In this document: positions 1 to 6,410 of the stretch, one piece after another
Layout of the letters: every line of letters begins with the position of its first letter
How positions within the stretch are numbered: the stretch's first letter is position 1
Virus record (IMG/VR): IMGVR_UViG_3300042291_000717
Location: 1-26,413 of that record
Reading direction: 5' to 3' (one strand)
Length of the DNA stretch: 26,413 nucleotides
From: a virus
Notes under the pieces: generated by a model
The model's database searches: none
Seen by the model: the letters and a program-made list of their open reading frames with translations, nothing else
What the model was told of the DNA's origin: nothing
Made by a program: the position numbers and the translations under genes

Positions 1-793
1 CATAAGCGGCATTATTGTTTGTACAAAATGAACGTAATGAAACACCTTTATCATCAAATTTTCTATATAACTTAAAGTCATATGAAATATTAATTAGTTT
101 TTGAAAGTGATGTTGTGGTGCTTCAAATCTAACTCCAATTTGTACTGATTTAGGTTCATCTGGTAATTCATATTGATTAGCTAATTGTTGGGCAAAATCA
201 ATACCTGATTTACCTACAGCAAATATAAGTTCATCATAGTATTTATGTTTGGTTTCTTTAGCAGCTTCATTATTCCAATAATATGAAACTAAATTATTTT
301 CGAAATCAATTTGTTCTACTTTATGTTCCCAAATAAATTTTACACCTTTAGACACTAAATAATCATACCAATTTTTTCCTATTTCGTGTAAATAGTCTGT
401 ACCGATGTGATATACTCCAAATAAACGAAGACCAAAGTGTGGTTTGATGAAGTCTGGTTCTTCAGTGGGGTTTGAATACATAATTTTAGTTGGGTCCGGA
501 TGAAAGCGCTTCCAGGTTTCTATAACTTCATCCATTAATTGATATGCTTTTTCTTTTCCTGTGTACTTTGATAGTTGACCTCCAATCATATGGTGATATG
601 TTAGTTTACCATCAGAAAATCCTCCACTCCCTAACCAACCTGACATTACTTCTTCAGGTTTACGGTTGTATGGATTTTTACCCATATCAATTACTGTAAT
701 GAGTTTACCCGGATATCCACTATCAACTAATTTTGTTATTGCGTGAGCACCAGCTACACCACCACCAATTACTACAATTTTTTTATTTTTCAT
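1..793 (-). CDS. FAD-dependent dehydrogenase, COG2509-like (partial, C-terminus outside window)
   Basis: An open frame of 264 codons runs from the ATG at 793-791 off the left edge. Residues 6-16 form a Rossmann FAD-binding strand and turn (IVVIGGGVAGA, GxGxxG). Residues 55-65 read GSGGFSDGKLT, close to the GxGTFSDGKLT signature I know from COG2509 FAD-dependent dehydrogenases. Further on are an AVGKSG segment and IGVRFE, also like that family, then SFCTNN at 255-260, where the family usually has SFCMCPGG. The substrate of this family is not established, so only flavin-dependent redox chemistry is predicted, in the host cytoplasm. The gene follows a strong terminator and so probably has its own promoter. 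The 32 bases ahead of the start include TACATTTATAAT on the coding strand. It is unusual in a phage and may be an auxiliary metabolic gene. The family call is fairly firm; the role is open. Confidence 0.8.
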   Translation of the reverse strand, partial: MKNKKIVVIGGGVAGAHAITKLVDSGYPGKLITVIDMGKNPYNRKPEEVMSGWLGSGGFSDGKLTYHHMIGGQLSKYTGKEKAYQLMDEVIETWKRFHPDPTKIMYSNPTEEPDFIKPHFGLRLFGVYHIGTDYLHEIGKNWYDYLVSKGVKFIWEHKVEQIDFENNLVSYYWNNEAAKETKHKYYDELIFAVGKSGIDFAQQLANQYELPDEPKSVQIGVRFEAPQHHFQKLINISYDFKLYRKFDDKGVSLRSFCTNNNAAY

Positions 794-825
794 ATTATAA
801 ATGTATAAATTTTTATTTTGACTTC

Positions 826-863
826 AAAAAAAAGGTGGCTCCAGATCTTTCGATCGGAGCCAC
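826..863 (-). terminator. Rho-independent terminator
   Basis: Read on the minus strand, GTGGCTCC (863-856) pairs with GGAGCCAC (842-835). Inside it GATC (855-852) and GATC (847-844) pair around a GAAA tetraloop (GNRA type), leaving one bulged base at 843. A C and eight T residues follow (834, 833-826). It lies after the stop of the 80-aa gene at 912 and before the dehydrogenase start at 793. It is the only textbook intrinsic terminator I see in the window. Confidence 0.9.
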
Positions 864-911
864 AGCTTCCAATATTTTATTAATTCGACAGGCTATGAAT
901 CTGTCTGTATG

Positions 912-1154
912 TTATCTAATTATATTAGCTAATCTCTTTAAACGCTCTTGTAGCTCTTTGGCTTCATTTTTAACAATTTCATCGTATTGAGCCATTGTTA
1001 ATGTTTCGCCTGTAGTGCTTAATGCTAATGCTTTTTCAGCTACGTTATGTAAATCCATATCGGTTTTAGCATCTTCACGAGCATATTCTAATAAACGAAT
1101 AAACAATGGAACATCCACTGTAATTGAATCTGTTGGATTAAAATTAGCGTCCAT
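912..1154 (-). CDS. Small conserved phage protein, function unknown
   Basis: An 80-aa acidic, mostly helical protein with no Cys, no membrane segment and no signal peptide. Residues 12-42 (TVDVPLFIRLLEYAREDAKTDMDLHNVAEKA) resemble a short family I have seen in large phages, usually linked to peptide or phage-particle gene clusters, but I cannot name a function. The start at 1154 lies one base after the stop of the upstream gene (1156), so the two are translationally coupled in one transcript, which ends at the terminator at 826-863. The ATG is preceded by A/T-rich sequence with no Shine-Dalgarno site. The gene is likely real because of its tight spacing and protein-like composition. Confidence 0.75.
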   Translation of the reverse strand: MDANFNPTDSITVDVPLFIRLLEYAREDAKTDMDLHNVAEKALALSTTGETLTMAQYDEIVKNEAKELQERLKRLANIIR

Positions 1155-1155
1155 A

Positions 1156-1596
1156 TTATTGTACTTGATATTCGTTACTGCCTATTTTTAAATTAGAAAT
1201 TGTATTTACATTAATCATTCTGTATCCGTTATTTTTCATATCGTATACTGGAATTAATCCTTTTGTATCTGGATCATAAGGTAATTCACCACCTTTTAAG
1301 TATGCTTTAACACCTAAACGAGCATTCATTACTCGTGTTGTTCCGTCTTTCTTAGTGAAAGTTACAGTAAAGAATTTACCTTTGGTACCTTTAATTAGTT
1401 GTTTAGCCTCTTCAGTACTAATTGGTCCAGCAGGTGTTGCTGGTGTTTCAGCTTCGCCTTGTGGTACTTCAGCCTCTGGTGTTTCACCTTCTGGCTCTTG
1501 TCCCGGTCCTGGATCGATAGGTGTTATTGGTGCTTCTTTAAGGCGCTGGCTAACAGCTTCTTTAACTAACTGAGATAGTATATGTCTTAATTTCAT
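1156..1596 (-). CDS. SH3-barrel-like (DUF2693-type) protein with capsid-targeting-like N-terminus
   Basis: A 146-aa protein in three parts. Residues 1-22 form an amphipathic helix (MKLRHILSQLVKEAVSQRLK) that resembles the N-termini of three other proteins in this window and has a VKE-A site at 11-14 like T4 prohead protease sites. Residues 23-60 are a Pro/Glu-rich linker. Residues 66-146 (FFTVTFTKKDGTTRVMNARLG, then YLKGGELPYDP, GLIPVYDM, YRMINVNTI) match what I know of the small SH3-like beta-barrel family (DUF2693-type) seen in Bacteroidota phages. No enzymatic residues stand out. It may be a packaged internal protein; that is inference from the N-terminus. A copy of the recurrent gap motif lies 37 bases upstream. 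Confidence 0.75.
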   Translation of the reverse strand: MKLRHILSQLVKEAVSQRLKEAPITPIDPGPGQEPEGETPEAEVPQGEAETPATPAGPISTEEAKQLIKGTKGKFFTVTFTKKDGTTRVMNARLGVKAYLKGGELPYDPDTKGLIPVYDMKNNGYRMINVNTISNLKIGSNEYQVQ

Positions 1597-1633
1597 AATG
1601 TTTTATTGTGAAGATAATTAAATTGTCTTGCCA

Positions 1634-1643
1634 ATAAATATTA
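1634..1643. promoter_or_regulatory. Recurrent gap motif, copy 1
   Basis: ATAAATATTA on the plus strand (TAATATTTAT on the coding strand). The coding-strand TAA is the stop codon of the exonuclease gene. It lies 37 bases upstream of the 146-aa gene. It is part of the window-wide series of one-orientation gap motifs, and its function is inferred only. Confidence 0.4.
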
Positions 1644-2390
1644 CTCCGTCTCGCCTGCTGTAATAAGGGTATATGTTCTTTCAGATACAGTATGATACTT
1701 ATGACAACTTTTACATTGCATTTGTATTCTAGCCGTTCCTATTGCTGACATTCTGCGTTTAGTATATGTCCATTCATTTGAACCACAGCTAGGGCATGTT
1801 GTTTTATCATCGCTACAATGCGTTTTTGCTGGGAAATGTGATGCTAATCTGTTATATACTTGCTCTAATAATGTAACGTCACCTTGACAATATTCTACCA
1901 TTTTACTCATAGCTTCTTTATCGTTATTTAAAACAATATTTTTCCATAAGTCATATCCAGTATGAATTTTTGCACCTAAACCTAAAAATTTAGCAATATA
2001 ATCTAATTTATTACTGTTAAATCTAAATTTAGAACGAGCATATTTCAATGTGTCGATTGTTACGTAATTAGGGAAAACAGGAATACCATGGAATAGACAT
2101 CTAGTTCTAACCCAGGCTAAATCGTATTTATCGCCGTTGTGACCTACTAATTCATCAGCTTCGTTAGCTATAGTAATGAATTTTTCTAAAAGTTTCTTGT
2201 CGTCTTGTTTAGAGTCCCAAGTTAATGAATACACTTCATCATTACCTTCCCATTTATAACAAATGCAGATAATGGCTCTTTCTTTGATGATACTGTCGTG
2301 ACTAATATTTTGTTTGTAACCTGCTGTCCAAAACAAACCAATATTTGGGCTCGTCTCAATGTCAAAGAATAATCTTTTGATTTTGTTCAT
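1641..2390 (-). CDS. DEDD-family 3'-5' exonuclease with C-terminal zinc ribbon
   Basis: A 249-aa protein with the RNase H-like exonuclease signature: DIETSP at 10-15 (D10, E12), HNGDKYDL at 84-91 (D90), TIDTLKYAR at 111-119 and YCQGDV at 167-172 (D171). These are exonuclease motifs I, II and III of the DEDDy type, and together they would bind two metal ions. The C-terminal part has C199-x2-C202 and C226-x2-C229, a zinc ribbon that could bind nucleic acid. It probably trims DNA or RNA ends in phage replication or repair; the substrate is not shown by the sequence. No polymerase domain is attached. The ATG at 2390 overlaps a copy of the gap motif, and no other Met lies near the N-terminus. Activity class is fairly sure. 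Confidence 0.85.
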   Translation of the reverse strand: MNKIKRLFFDIETSPNIGLFWTAGYKQNISHDSIIKERAIICICYKWEGNDEVYSLTWDSKQDDKKLLEKFITIANEADELVGHNGDKYDLAWVRTRCLFHGIPVFPNYVTIDTLKYARSKFRFNSNKLDYIAKFLGLGAKIHTGYDLWKNIVLNNDKEAMSKMVEYCQGDVTLLEQVYNRLASHFPAKTHCSDDKTTCPSCGSNEWTYTKRRMSAIGTARIQMQCKSCHKYHTVSERTYTLITAGETE

Positions 2391-2398
2391 AAATATTT
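2389..2398. promoter_or_regulatory. Recurrent gap motif, copy 2
   Basis: ATAAATATTT on the plus strand. On the coding strand it runs into the ATG of the exonuclease gene, so a promoter -10 role for this copy would need a start site inside the gene. A second TATATTTC lies about 10 bases further upstream. This copy argues against a simple -10 box for the whole series. Confidence 0.3.
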
Positions 2399-2417
2399 TT
2401 TTAGAAATATAACAATT

Positions 2418-2438
2418 AAATTTGGCCTCTCCAAATTT
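2418..2438. other. 8-bp perfect inverted repeat after a stop codon
   Basis: AAATTTGG (2418-2425) and CCAAATTT (2431-2438) are perfect inverted repeats around a five-base loop. The repeat begins at the stop codon of the 174-aa gene and lies ahead of the exonuclease gene. No T-run follows on the coding strand, so it is not a classical terminator. It may be a weak attenuator, an RNA 3'-end stabiliser or an operator. Confidence 0.5.
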
Positions 2439-2962
2439 TATTCTGCAGGTGTTTCCTCAGGTATTTCCTCAGGCGCTTCCTCAGGTGTTGGGGCTAATTC
2501 TCCAGTAGTTGGGGCTAATTCTGGGTTTTCAAGATCTTGTTTAATACTAGCGTCACGTTGTGATGCTAATTCTTCTTTAGATTCTGCTGGGGCGTAATTT
2601 AATTCAAGTAAATCAGCAATTGCTTGTGATGCTCTTTCTAATTCACCTATATTAGCAGGATGGTATTTTTTACCTGATATTTTAGCTGTAAATGCACCTC
2701 TACCTATATAATAGATAATAAAATCTTGTCCGTTGATTAATTCAACACTAAATGTAGTTGGTTTAGGTGCTACTAAAGATACATTTGCTACATAACGACC
2801 AAATGCTGGTGACATTAATTCTTCAAATGTTTTCTTTAGCCCGGGAAAACGATATATAAAATACATCGCTTTCTCAGCTCGTTGTTGCTGTTCTTCTTGC
2901 TCTTTTAAAGCTTTCTTAACAGCCTTAGTAATATATTTTTCTAATATTAATGATTTATTCAT
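2438..2962 (-). CDS. Conserved phage protein of unknown function, acidic repeat tail
   Basis: A 174-aa protein. Residues 1-25 are a Lys/Glu-rich helix (MNKSLILEKYITKAVKKALK) related to the N-termini of neighbouring small proteins, though the site residue is K13 and not Glu. Residues 36-125 form a compact domain (FPGLKKTFEELM, VAPKPTTFSVELINGQDFIIYYIG, AKISGKKYHPANIG) that I recall from large marine phages but cannot name. Residues 145-174 are low-complexity ELAPT and PEE repeats. There is no Cys, membrane segment or catalytic motif. It starts two bases after the stop of the upstream 161-aa gene, so they are coupled. It may be an internal head or scaffold-associated protein, by its neighbours and N-terminus. 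Confidence 0.7.
   Translation of the reverse strand: MNKSLILEKYITKAVKKALKEQEEQQQRAEKAMYFIYRFPGLKKTFEELMSPAFGRYVANVSLVAPKPTTFSVELINGQDFIIYYIGRGAFTAKISGKKYHPANIGELERASQAIADLLELNYAPAESKEELASQRDASIKQDLENPELAPTTGELAPTPEEAPEEIPEETPAE
2452..2522. repeat. Short in-frame tandem repeats (12 nt and 21 nt)
   Basis: On the plus strand YTTCCTCAGG recurs at 2452, 2464 and 2476 (12-base period), and GTTGGGGCTAATTCT recurs at 2487 and 2508 (21-base period). Both periods are multiples of three and encode the Pro/Glu/Ala repeats at the C-terminus of the 174-aa protein. Copy number could vary by slippage without a frameshift. Confidence 0.8.
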
Positions 2963-2964
2963 TA

Positions 2965-3450
2965 TTATTTTTGTTTAGCTCCTAGATAAGCAGCAACTGC
3001 CATATCTTGTTTTTTAGCTTTTGATTTACCTTTAAATTGTGGTGCTTTTGATTTTCTAAAATCATCAACATATGCGCCAGCGCCCATAGATGGTTTTAAT
3101 TTTTCATCTAATTCTTCTGGTTTATCTTCAGATTTTTTATTTTTCTTAGCTCCTTTAGCAGGTTTAGTCATTTGCTTTTTAGCCTCTTCAAATTCTTTTT
3201 TCTTATCTTGAAGTTCTTTAATACTAGCTTCCATATCATCCATCATATCACTGATGATTTCTGGTTCTACATAATATTTTAATCCAGCCATATCTAATAA
3301 AGCAGATTTTACTCTCATAGCATCTTGAATATCTTCTTCAACTTTGTTGATTTTAGCTTCTACTGCTGCTATATCGCCAGCTTCATCGATCATTCTAATA
3401 CGCTCTTGAACGGCTTCTTTGATTAATTGTTTTAATTGACTTACTTTCAT
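2965..3450 (-). CDS. Coiled-coil protein with capsid-targeting-like N-terminus; possible internal head or scaffold protein
   Basis: A 161-aa, Lys/Glu-rich protein. Residues 1-13 (MKVSQLKQLIKEA) place I10-K11-E12 before A13, much like the T4 internal-protein targeting peptide MKTYQEFIAE-A. Residues 23-95 are predicted coiled coil, 95-115 a Lys-rich linker, and 120-161 a segment (MGAGAYVDDFRKS, PQFKGKSKAKKQDMAVAAYL) that I recall from marine phage proteins next to prohead genes. No enzyme motif is present. It starts 24 bases after the 894-aa gene, with a copy of the gap motif between, and is coupled to the 174-aa gene. A scaffold or packaged internal protein is the best guess, not proven. Confidence 0.75.
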   Translation of the reverse strand: MKVSQLKQLIKEAVQERIRMIDEAGDIAAVEAKINKVEEDIQDAMRVKSALLDMAGLKYYVEPEIISDMMDDMEASIKELQDKKKEFEEAKKQMTKPAKGAKKNKKSEDKPEELDEKLKPSMGAGAYVDDFRKSKAPQFKGKSKAKKQDMAVAAYLGAKQK

Positions 3451-3467
3451 TTTGTTATATGTTTAAT

Positions 3468-3477
3468 ATAAATATTA
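3468..3477. promoter_or_regulatory. Recurrent gap motif, copy 3
   Basis: ATAAATATTA on the plus strand; the full TATAAATA starts at 3467. On the coding strand its TAA is the stop codon of the 894-aa gene, and it lies 17 bases upstream of the 161-aa gene. Confidence 0.4.
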
Positions 3478-6159
3478 ATTTATTTTGGTTTCTTCAATGT
3501 GTTTTTCTAGTAATGATTTAATTTCACCAACGTGTTTAGGATTGCGCCCTAAATAATCATTTACTATATATTGATGCATTTCTACTAAATTTCGTTGTTG
3601 TAACGCGGCCATTAACTCAGCTGGTGAGTTTACTGCATATGAAGCATTAGTTGTTATAATGTAGTGGCTATTGCCTGGTTGTGATACGATTGAACCTATC
3701 ATTGCTCCATTAGCTAAACGAATAATATATAATGCACTTTCTCTATTATAGTTGTTAGTTACTAATACTACACCAGTTACTCGTCCGTTTCCACCTAATA
3801 TATTATTACGACGTGTTGCTCCAGCGTTTTGATTTACTGCTACTGCTCTTTGAGCACCAACGAATTTTCTTCTAATAGTTGCTGGTAGTGAATTAAATCC
3901 ACCTGTTAATCCTGCTGCTACTAAAGCTGCATCTAAAGCATCATTATTTTCTCCTCCAGCTGCTGCTACAACTGGTACAGGTACTGCTGCTGCTTGTCCT
4001 GCTACTCCTGCTGGTCTACCTCTTCTAGGTGCGCCTGCTGCTGGTGCTGCTGGTGCTGCTGCTGGTGCTTGTTCATCACCTGCTGCTGGTGCTGCTGGAC
4101 CTGCTAATGCTGCTGCTGTTCTTGCTGGTAATCTAGCTGCTAATAATTTACCTGTGTTTGGTGATACTTTATAACTAGCTGATGGGTCTTCTCTATTGAT
4201 AATGTAAACTACACCATCTCTAACAGCCATTATTAAATTAGAACCCTCAGTACGAGGTAAATCCATCTGTGCAAATGCTATTTTTGAATCATAATTACTA
4301 GTTGTATATCTATCAAATAAAGTTAAAATATCATTATCACTAACAGTTATATTGTATTTTCTTAAAAATTCAGGATATGCTGTTGGTACAGGAAGTGTTG
4401 AAAATGATACATATCTCCATGAAGTACCCTCGTTAGCTGTAGGTGCGTACCCTCTAAATCTAGTTAAAGCTGGGTTAGAATCAAAAGCAAGTATTACATC
4501 TTCACCATTAAATTGAGTAATATATATTCCTTTATTAGCATTAATTAATACATTAGCTGGAGCTTCTTTTAATATATCTATTAATTCTTCTTTATTTAAT
4601 GGAGATGTATAATTTGTTATATCATCATAATTTAATATAACATCTGCTGTATTTTTAATTATATTAGGATTAGCTTGTGCTATTGTAAGAAATGCTTCTC
4701 TAATACCTGGTGCGCTAAGTTTAACTGATTTTATAGTGTTATCTGATAGATCATATGCTTTTATTGTGTTGTTTGCTGTATCAAATAAAATATCTTTACC
4801 ATCAACATTAATTACTTGTTTAGCCCCATCTGTAGATTCTTTAGCATTATTGACAATATCTTTTATTGGTTTAGAATCTAAATTAAAATCAGTAATTGTT
4901 TTTATTAATTTATCAAATGGAATTTCATCTATATTTGGATAACCAAATAGATATTTTTGAGTTCTAGTATTTAATTTAATATTATCATAAACATCATCTT
5001 CAGTAATTAAATCAACTCTAATATTTTTCTTATCATGTCTAATATTAACTATAGTACTACCATCAGAGGTAACATAAGCATTAAAATATTCATCAAATGG
5101 TATTCTATTAGCTTGAATTAATTTTTTACTAACATCAAAAGGAATTTCTTTATTTATAATATCCTTTCCCTTTACTGCTATCTCCTGACCTGGACGATTA
5201 ACAAATGATATAATTGATTTTTGATTGTTAGGTTTTAAATATTCAAGATTATTTAATAATTTATCAAATCCTATAATCCATGGATTTGTACTAATCCAGT
5301 CTGCTATTCTATCATATTTAGGTAATACTTTTTGAATAAATTTTTCATAAGATAAATCCTTAAATAAGTCTCTATCTCTTAAACGAACCATTATGTACTG
5401 TTTTTTTTCTTCAAAATCTAAATCAGTAGCCCATTCATTAAATTTAAGTCCATCTTTATATTTTCGTTCTTTACCTTCGGCACTTGCCTCTACAGGAATA
5501 TATTTTAATATATTTTGTAAATTAGGAATATCAGCTAAATATGGTATGTTTCTAACTAGCTGAGAAAAACTCATTGGTTCAGAGTTATTTGGAACATTAC
5601 TTCTACCAGTCCATACGTATCTTTGATCTTCTGGTTTATTTCTTACTTGAATAGCAACAAAACTAAGAGTATCTGAACTTGGTAAATTATTATTTTTAAC
5701 TAAATAAAAAACAGGATATCCTGAACTAGAGCTATACCTGTAAGATCCATATGATCCTTTAGTAATACACCATCTTTCTCCTTTACCAAAAGTAACACAC
5801 TTACCTTCTACATCACCACTATATATTACTATACTATTATCATCACTGTTGTATACTACATCAGGTGTAATTTCAATGTCTTTTGGTTTAGTGTCTGATG
5901 TTGTTCTAACTAAACGAAGTAATTGGTTTACTGAGTATTTAGCTAAGTCTTTCTCAGCTACATTTGGATTATTTTTAAATTTAGTATCAAAAATTTCAAT
6001 TGCTGCTTTTAATTCATCATCTGAAATTGTTAGGTTTAAATCTTCAGCTTCATCTTTAAATTGCTTTATAAATACTTGCATTTGCTTAGCACTAAGTGCT
6101 TCAGTTAATCCTCCCCAATTGTGCACTACATGCAATATAAATTTATTTATAGATTTCAT
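3475..6159 (-). CDS. Large putative internal virion protein with WCI motif and Ala/Pro-rich linker
   Basis: An 894-aa protein. Its start at 6159 overlaps the stop of the upstream membrane protein (TAATG). Residues 1-21 hold an N-terminal helix and a GGLTE-A site (E20/A21), a possible prohead-protease site. Residues 118-154 contain GKGERWCITK, then SYGSYRY and YPVFYLV. This WCI...Y...FYLV pattern occurs in other large phage proteins of unknown role. Residues about 230-640 are Lys/Asp/Asn-rich with no family I recognise. Residues about 674-738 are a low-complexity Ala/Pro/Gly linker encoded by GC-rich GCT/GCA runs, unlike the AT-rich surroundings, and include RRGRPAG, which resembles an AT-hook. 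Residues 740-894 form a distinct C-terminal domain (ATRRNNILGG, RVTGVVLV, YIIRLANGAMIG, YIITTNASY). A packaged or injected DNA-binding protein is plausible but unproven. Confidence 0.7.
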   Translation of the reverse strand: MKSINKFILHVVHNWGGLTEALSAKQMQVFIKQFKDEAEDLNLTISDDELKAAIEIFDTKFKNNPNVAEKDLAKYSVNQLLRLVRTTSDTKPKDIEITPDVVYNSDDNSIVIYSGDVEGKCVTFGKGERWCITKGSYGSYRYSSSSGYPVFYLVKNNNLPSSDTLSFVAIQVRNKPEDQRYVWTGRSNVPNNSEPMSFSQLVRNIPYLADIPNLQNILKYIPVEASAEGKERKYKDGLKFNEWATDLDFEEKKQYIMVRLRDRDLFKDLSYEKFIQKVLPKYDRIADWISTNPWIIGFDKLLNNLEYLKPNNQKSIISFVNRPGQEIAVKGKDIINKEIPFDVSKKLIQANRIPFDEYFNAYVTSDGSTIVNIRHDKKNIRVDLITEDDVYDNIKLNTRTQKYLFGYPNIDEIPFDKLIKTITDFNLDSKPIKDIVNNAKESTDGAKQVINVDGKDILFDTANNTIKAYDLSDNTIKSVKLSAPGIREAFLTIAQANPNIIKNTADVILNYDDITNYTSPLNKEELIDILKEAPANVLINANKGIYITQFNGEDVILAFDSNPALTRFRGYAPTANEGTSWRYVSFSTLPVPTAYPEFLRKYNITVSDNDILTLFDRYTTSNYDSKIAFAQMDLPRTEGSNLIMAVRDGVVYIINREDPSASYKVSPNTGKLLAARLPARTAAALAGPAAPAAGDEQAPAAAPAAPAAGAPRRGRPAGVAGQAAAVPVPVVAAAGGENNDALDAALVAAGLTGGFNSLPATIRRKFVGAQRAVAVNQNAGATRRNNILGGNGRVTGVVLVTNNYNRESALYIIRLANGAMIGSIVSQPGNSHYIITTNASYAVNSPAELMAALQQRNLVEMHQYIVNDYLGRNPKHVGEIKSLLEKHIEETKIN

Positions 6160-6368
6160 TATAATTTTTTTGTTTTAAAGCGTAATAAGAAATATAATCC
6201 AAGAAACGAAGCAGAGGTAAGGTAGAACATTAAATCCGTAATCCAATAAGAATTTGTCCAATCCAGTACTAGTTTGAATAATATGTCGAATCCGAGAGGA
6301 TTGAAGAACATTGCCGTCATTAGACAGAATGTTGCTAAATTGCTCAGAAACGTTTTTCTCCAGGTCAT
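6159..6368 (-). CDS. Small two-pass membrane protein (holin candidate)
   Basis: I chose the ATG at 6368, giving 69 aa (MTWRKTFLSNLATFCLM...). A GTG at 6389 in the same frame would give 76 aa. Two hydrophobic segments, about residues 8-33 and 43-62, flank a short polar stretch with Asp/Asn, and the C-terminus is basic (RFKTKKL). This layout fits a small class II holin-like protein or another phage membrane protein, but nothing in the sequence proves lysis function. Its stop overlaps the start of the 894-aa gene (TAATG), so they are coupled. An ATG at 6396 opens a different frame (73 aa) with weaker composition, which I rejected. Confidence 0.65.
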   Translation of the reverse strand: MTWRKTFLSNLATFCLMTAMFFNPLGFDILFKLVLDWTNSYWITDLMFYLTSASFLGLYFLLRFKTKKL

Positions 6369-6410
6369 TTGATTGTCTTTTACTATCACCGTCCATATTT
6401 GTTTATTTAG

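Noticed and set aside
888-904. Small inverted repeat GACAG...CTGTC
   Set aside because: A stem of only five pairs with a seven-base loop just after a stop codon; expected by chance, and the stronger terminator lies next to it.
794-911. Possible tRNA or small RNA gene in the longest gap
   Set aside because: The gap is almost filled by the terminator and A/T-rich flanks. No cloverleaf or T-loop sequence is seen here or in other gaps.
733-990. 85-aa plus-strand frame across the dehydrogenase start and the terminator
   Set aside because: It runs opposite to the dehydrogenase gene and through the terminator hairpin, with no plausible protein composition.
3949-4140. GCT/GCA-rich triplet tract, considered as a CRISPR-like or satellite repeat
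   Set aside because: There are no regular spacers. The period is three and it is explained by the Ala/Pro linker of the 894-aa protein.
6175-6396. 73-aa minus-strand frame from an ATG at 6396
   Set aside because: It overlaps the two-pass membrane protein almost fully in another frame. The membrane protein ends exactly in a TAATG coupling with the 894-aa gene, while this frame is Ser/Asn-rich and ends short of that gene.
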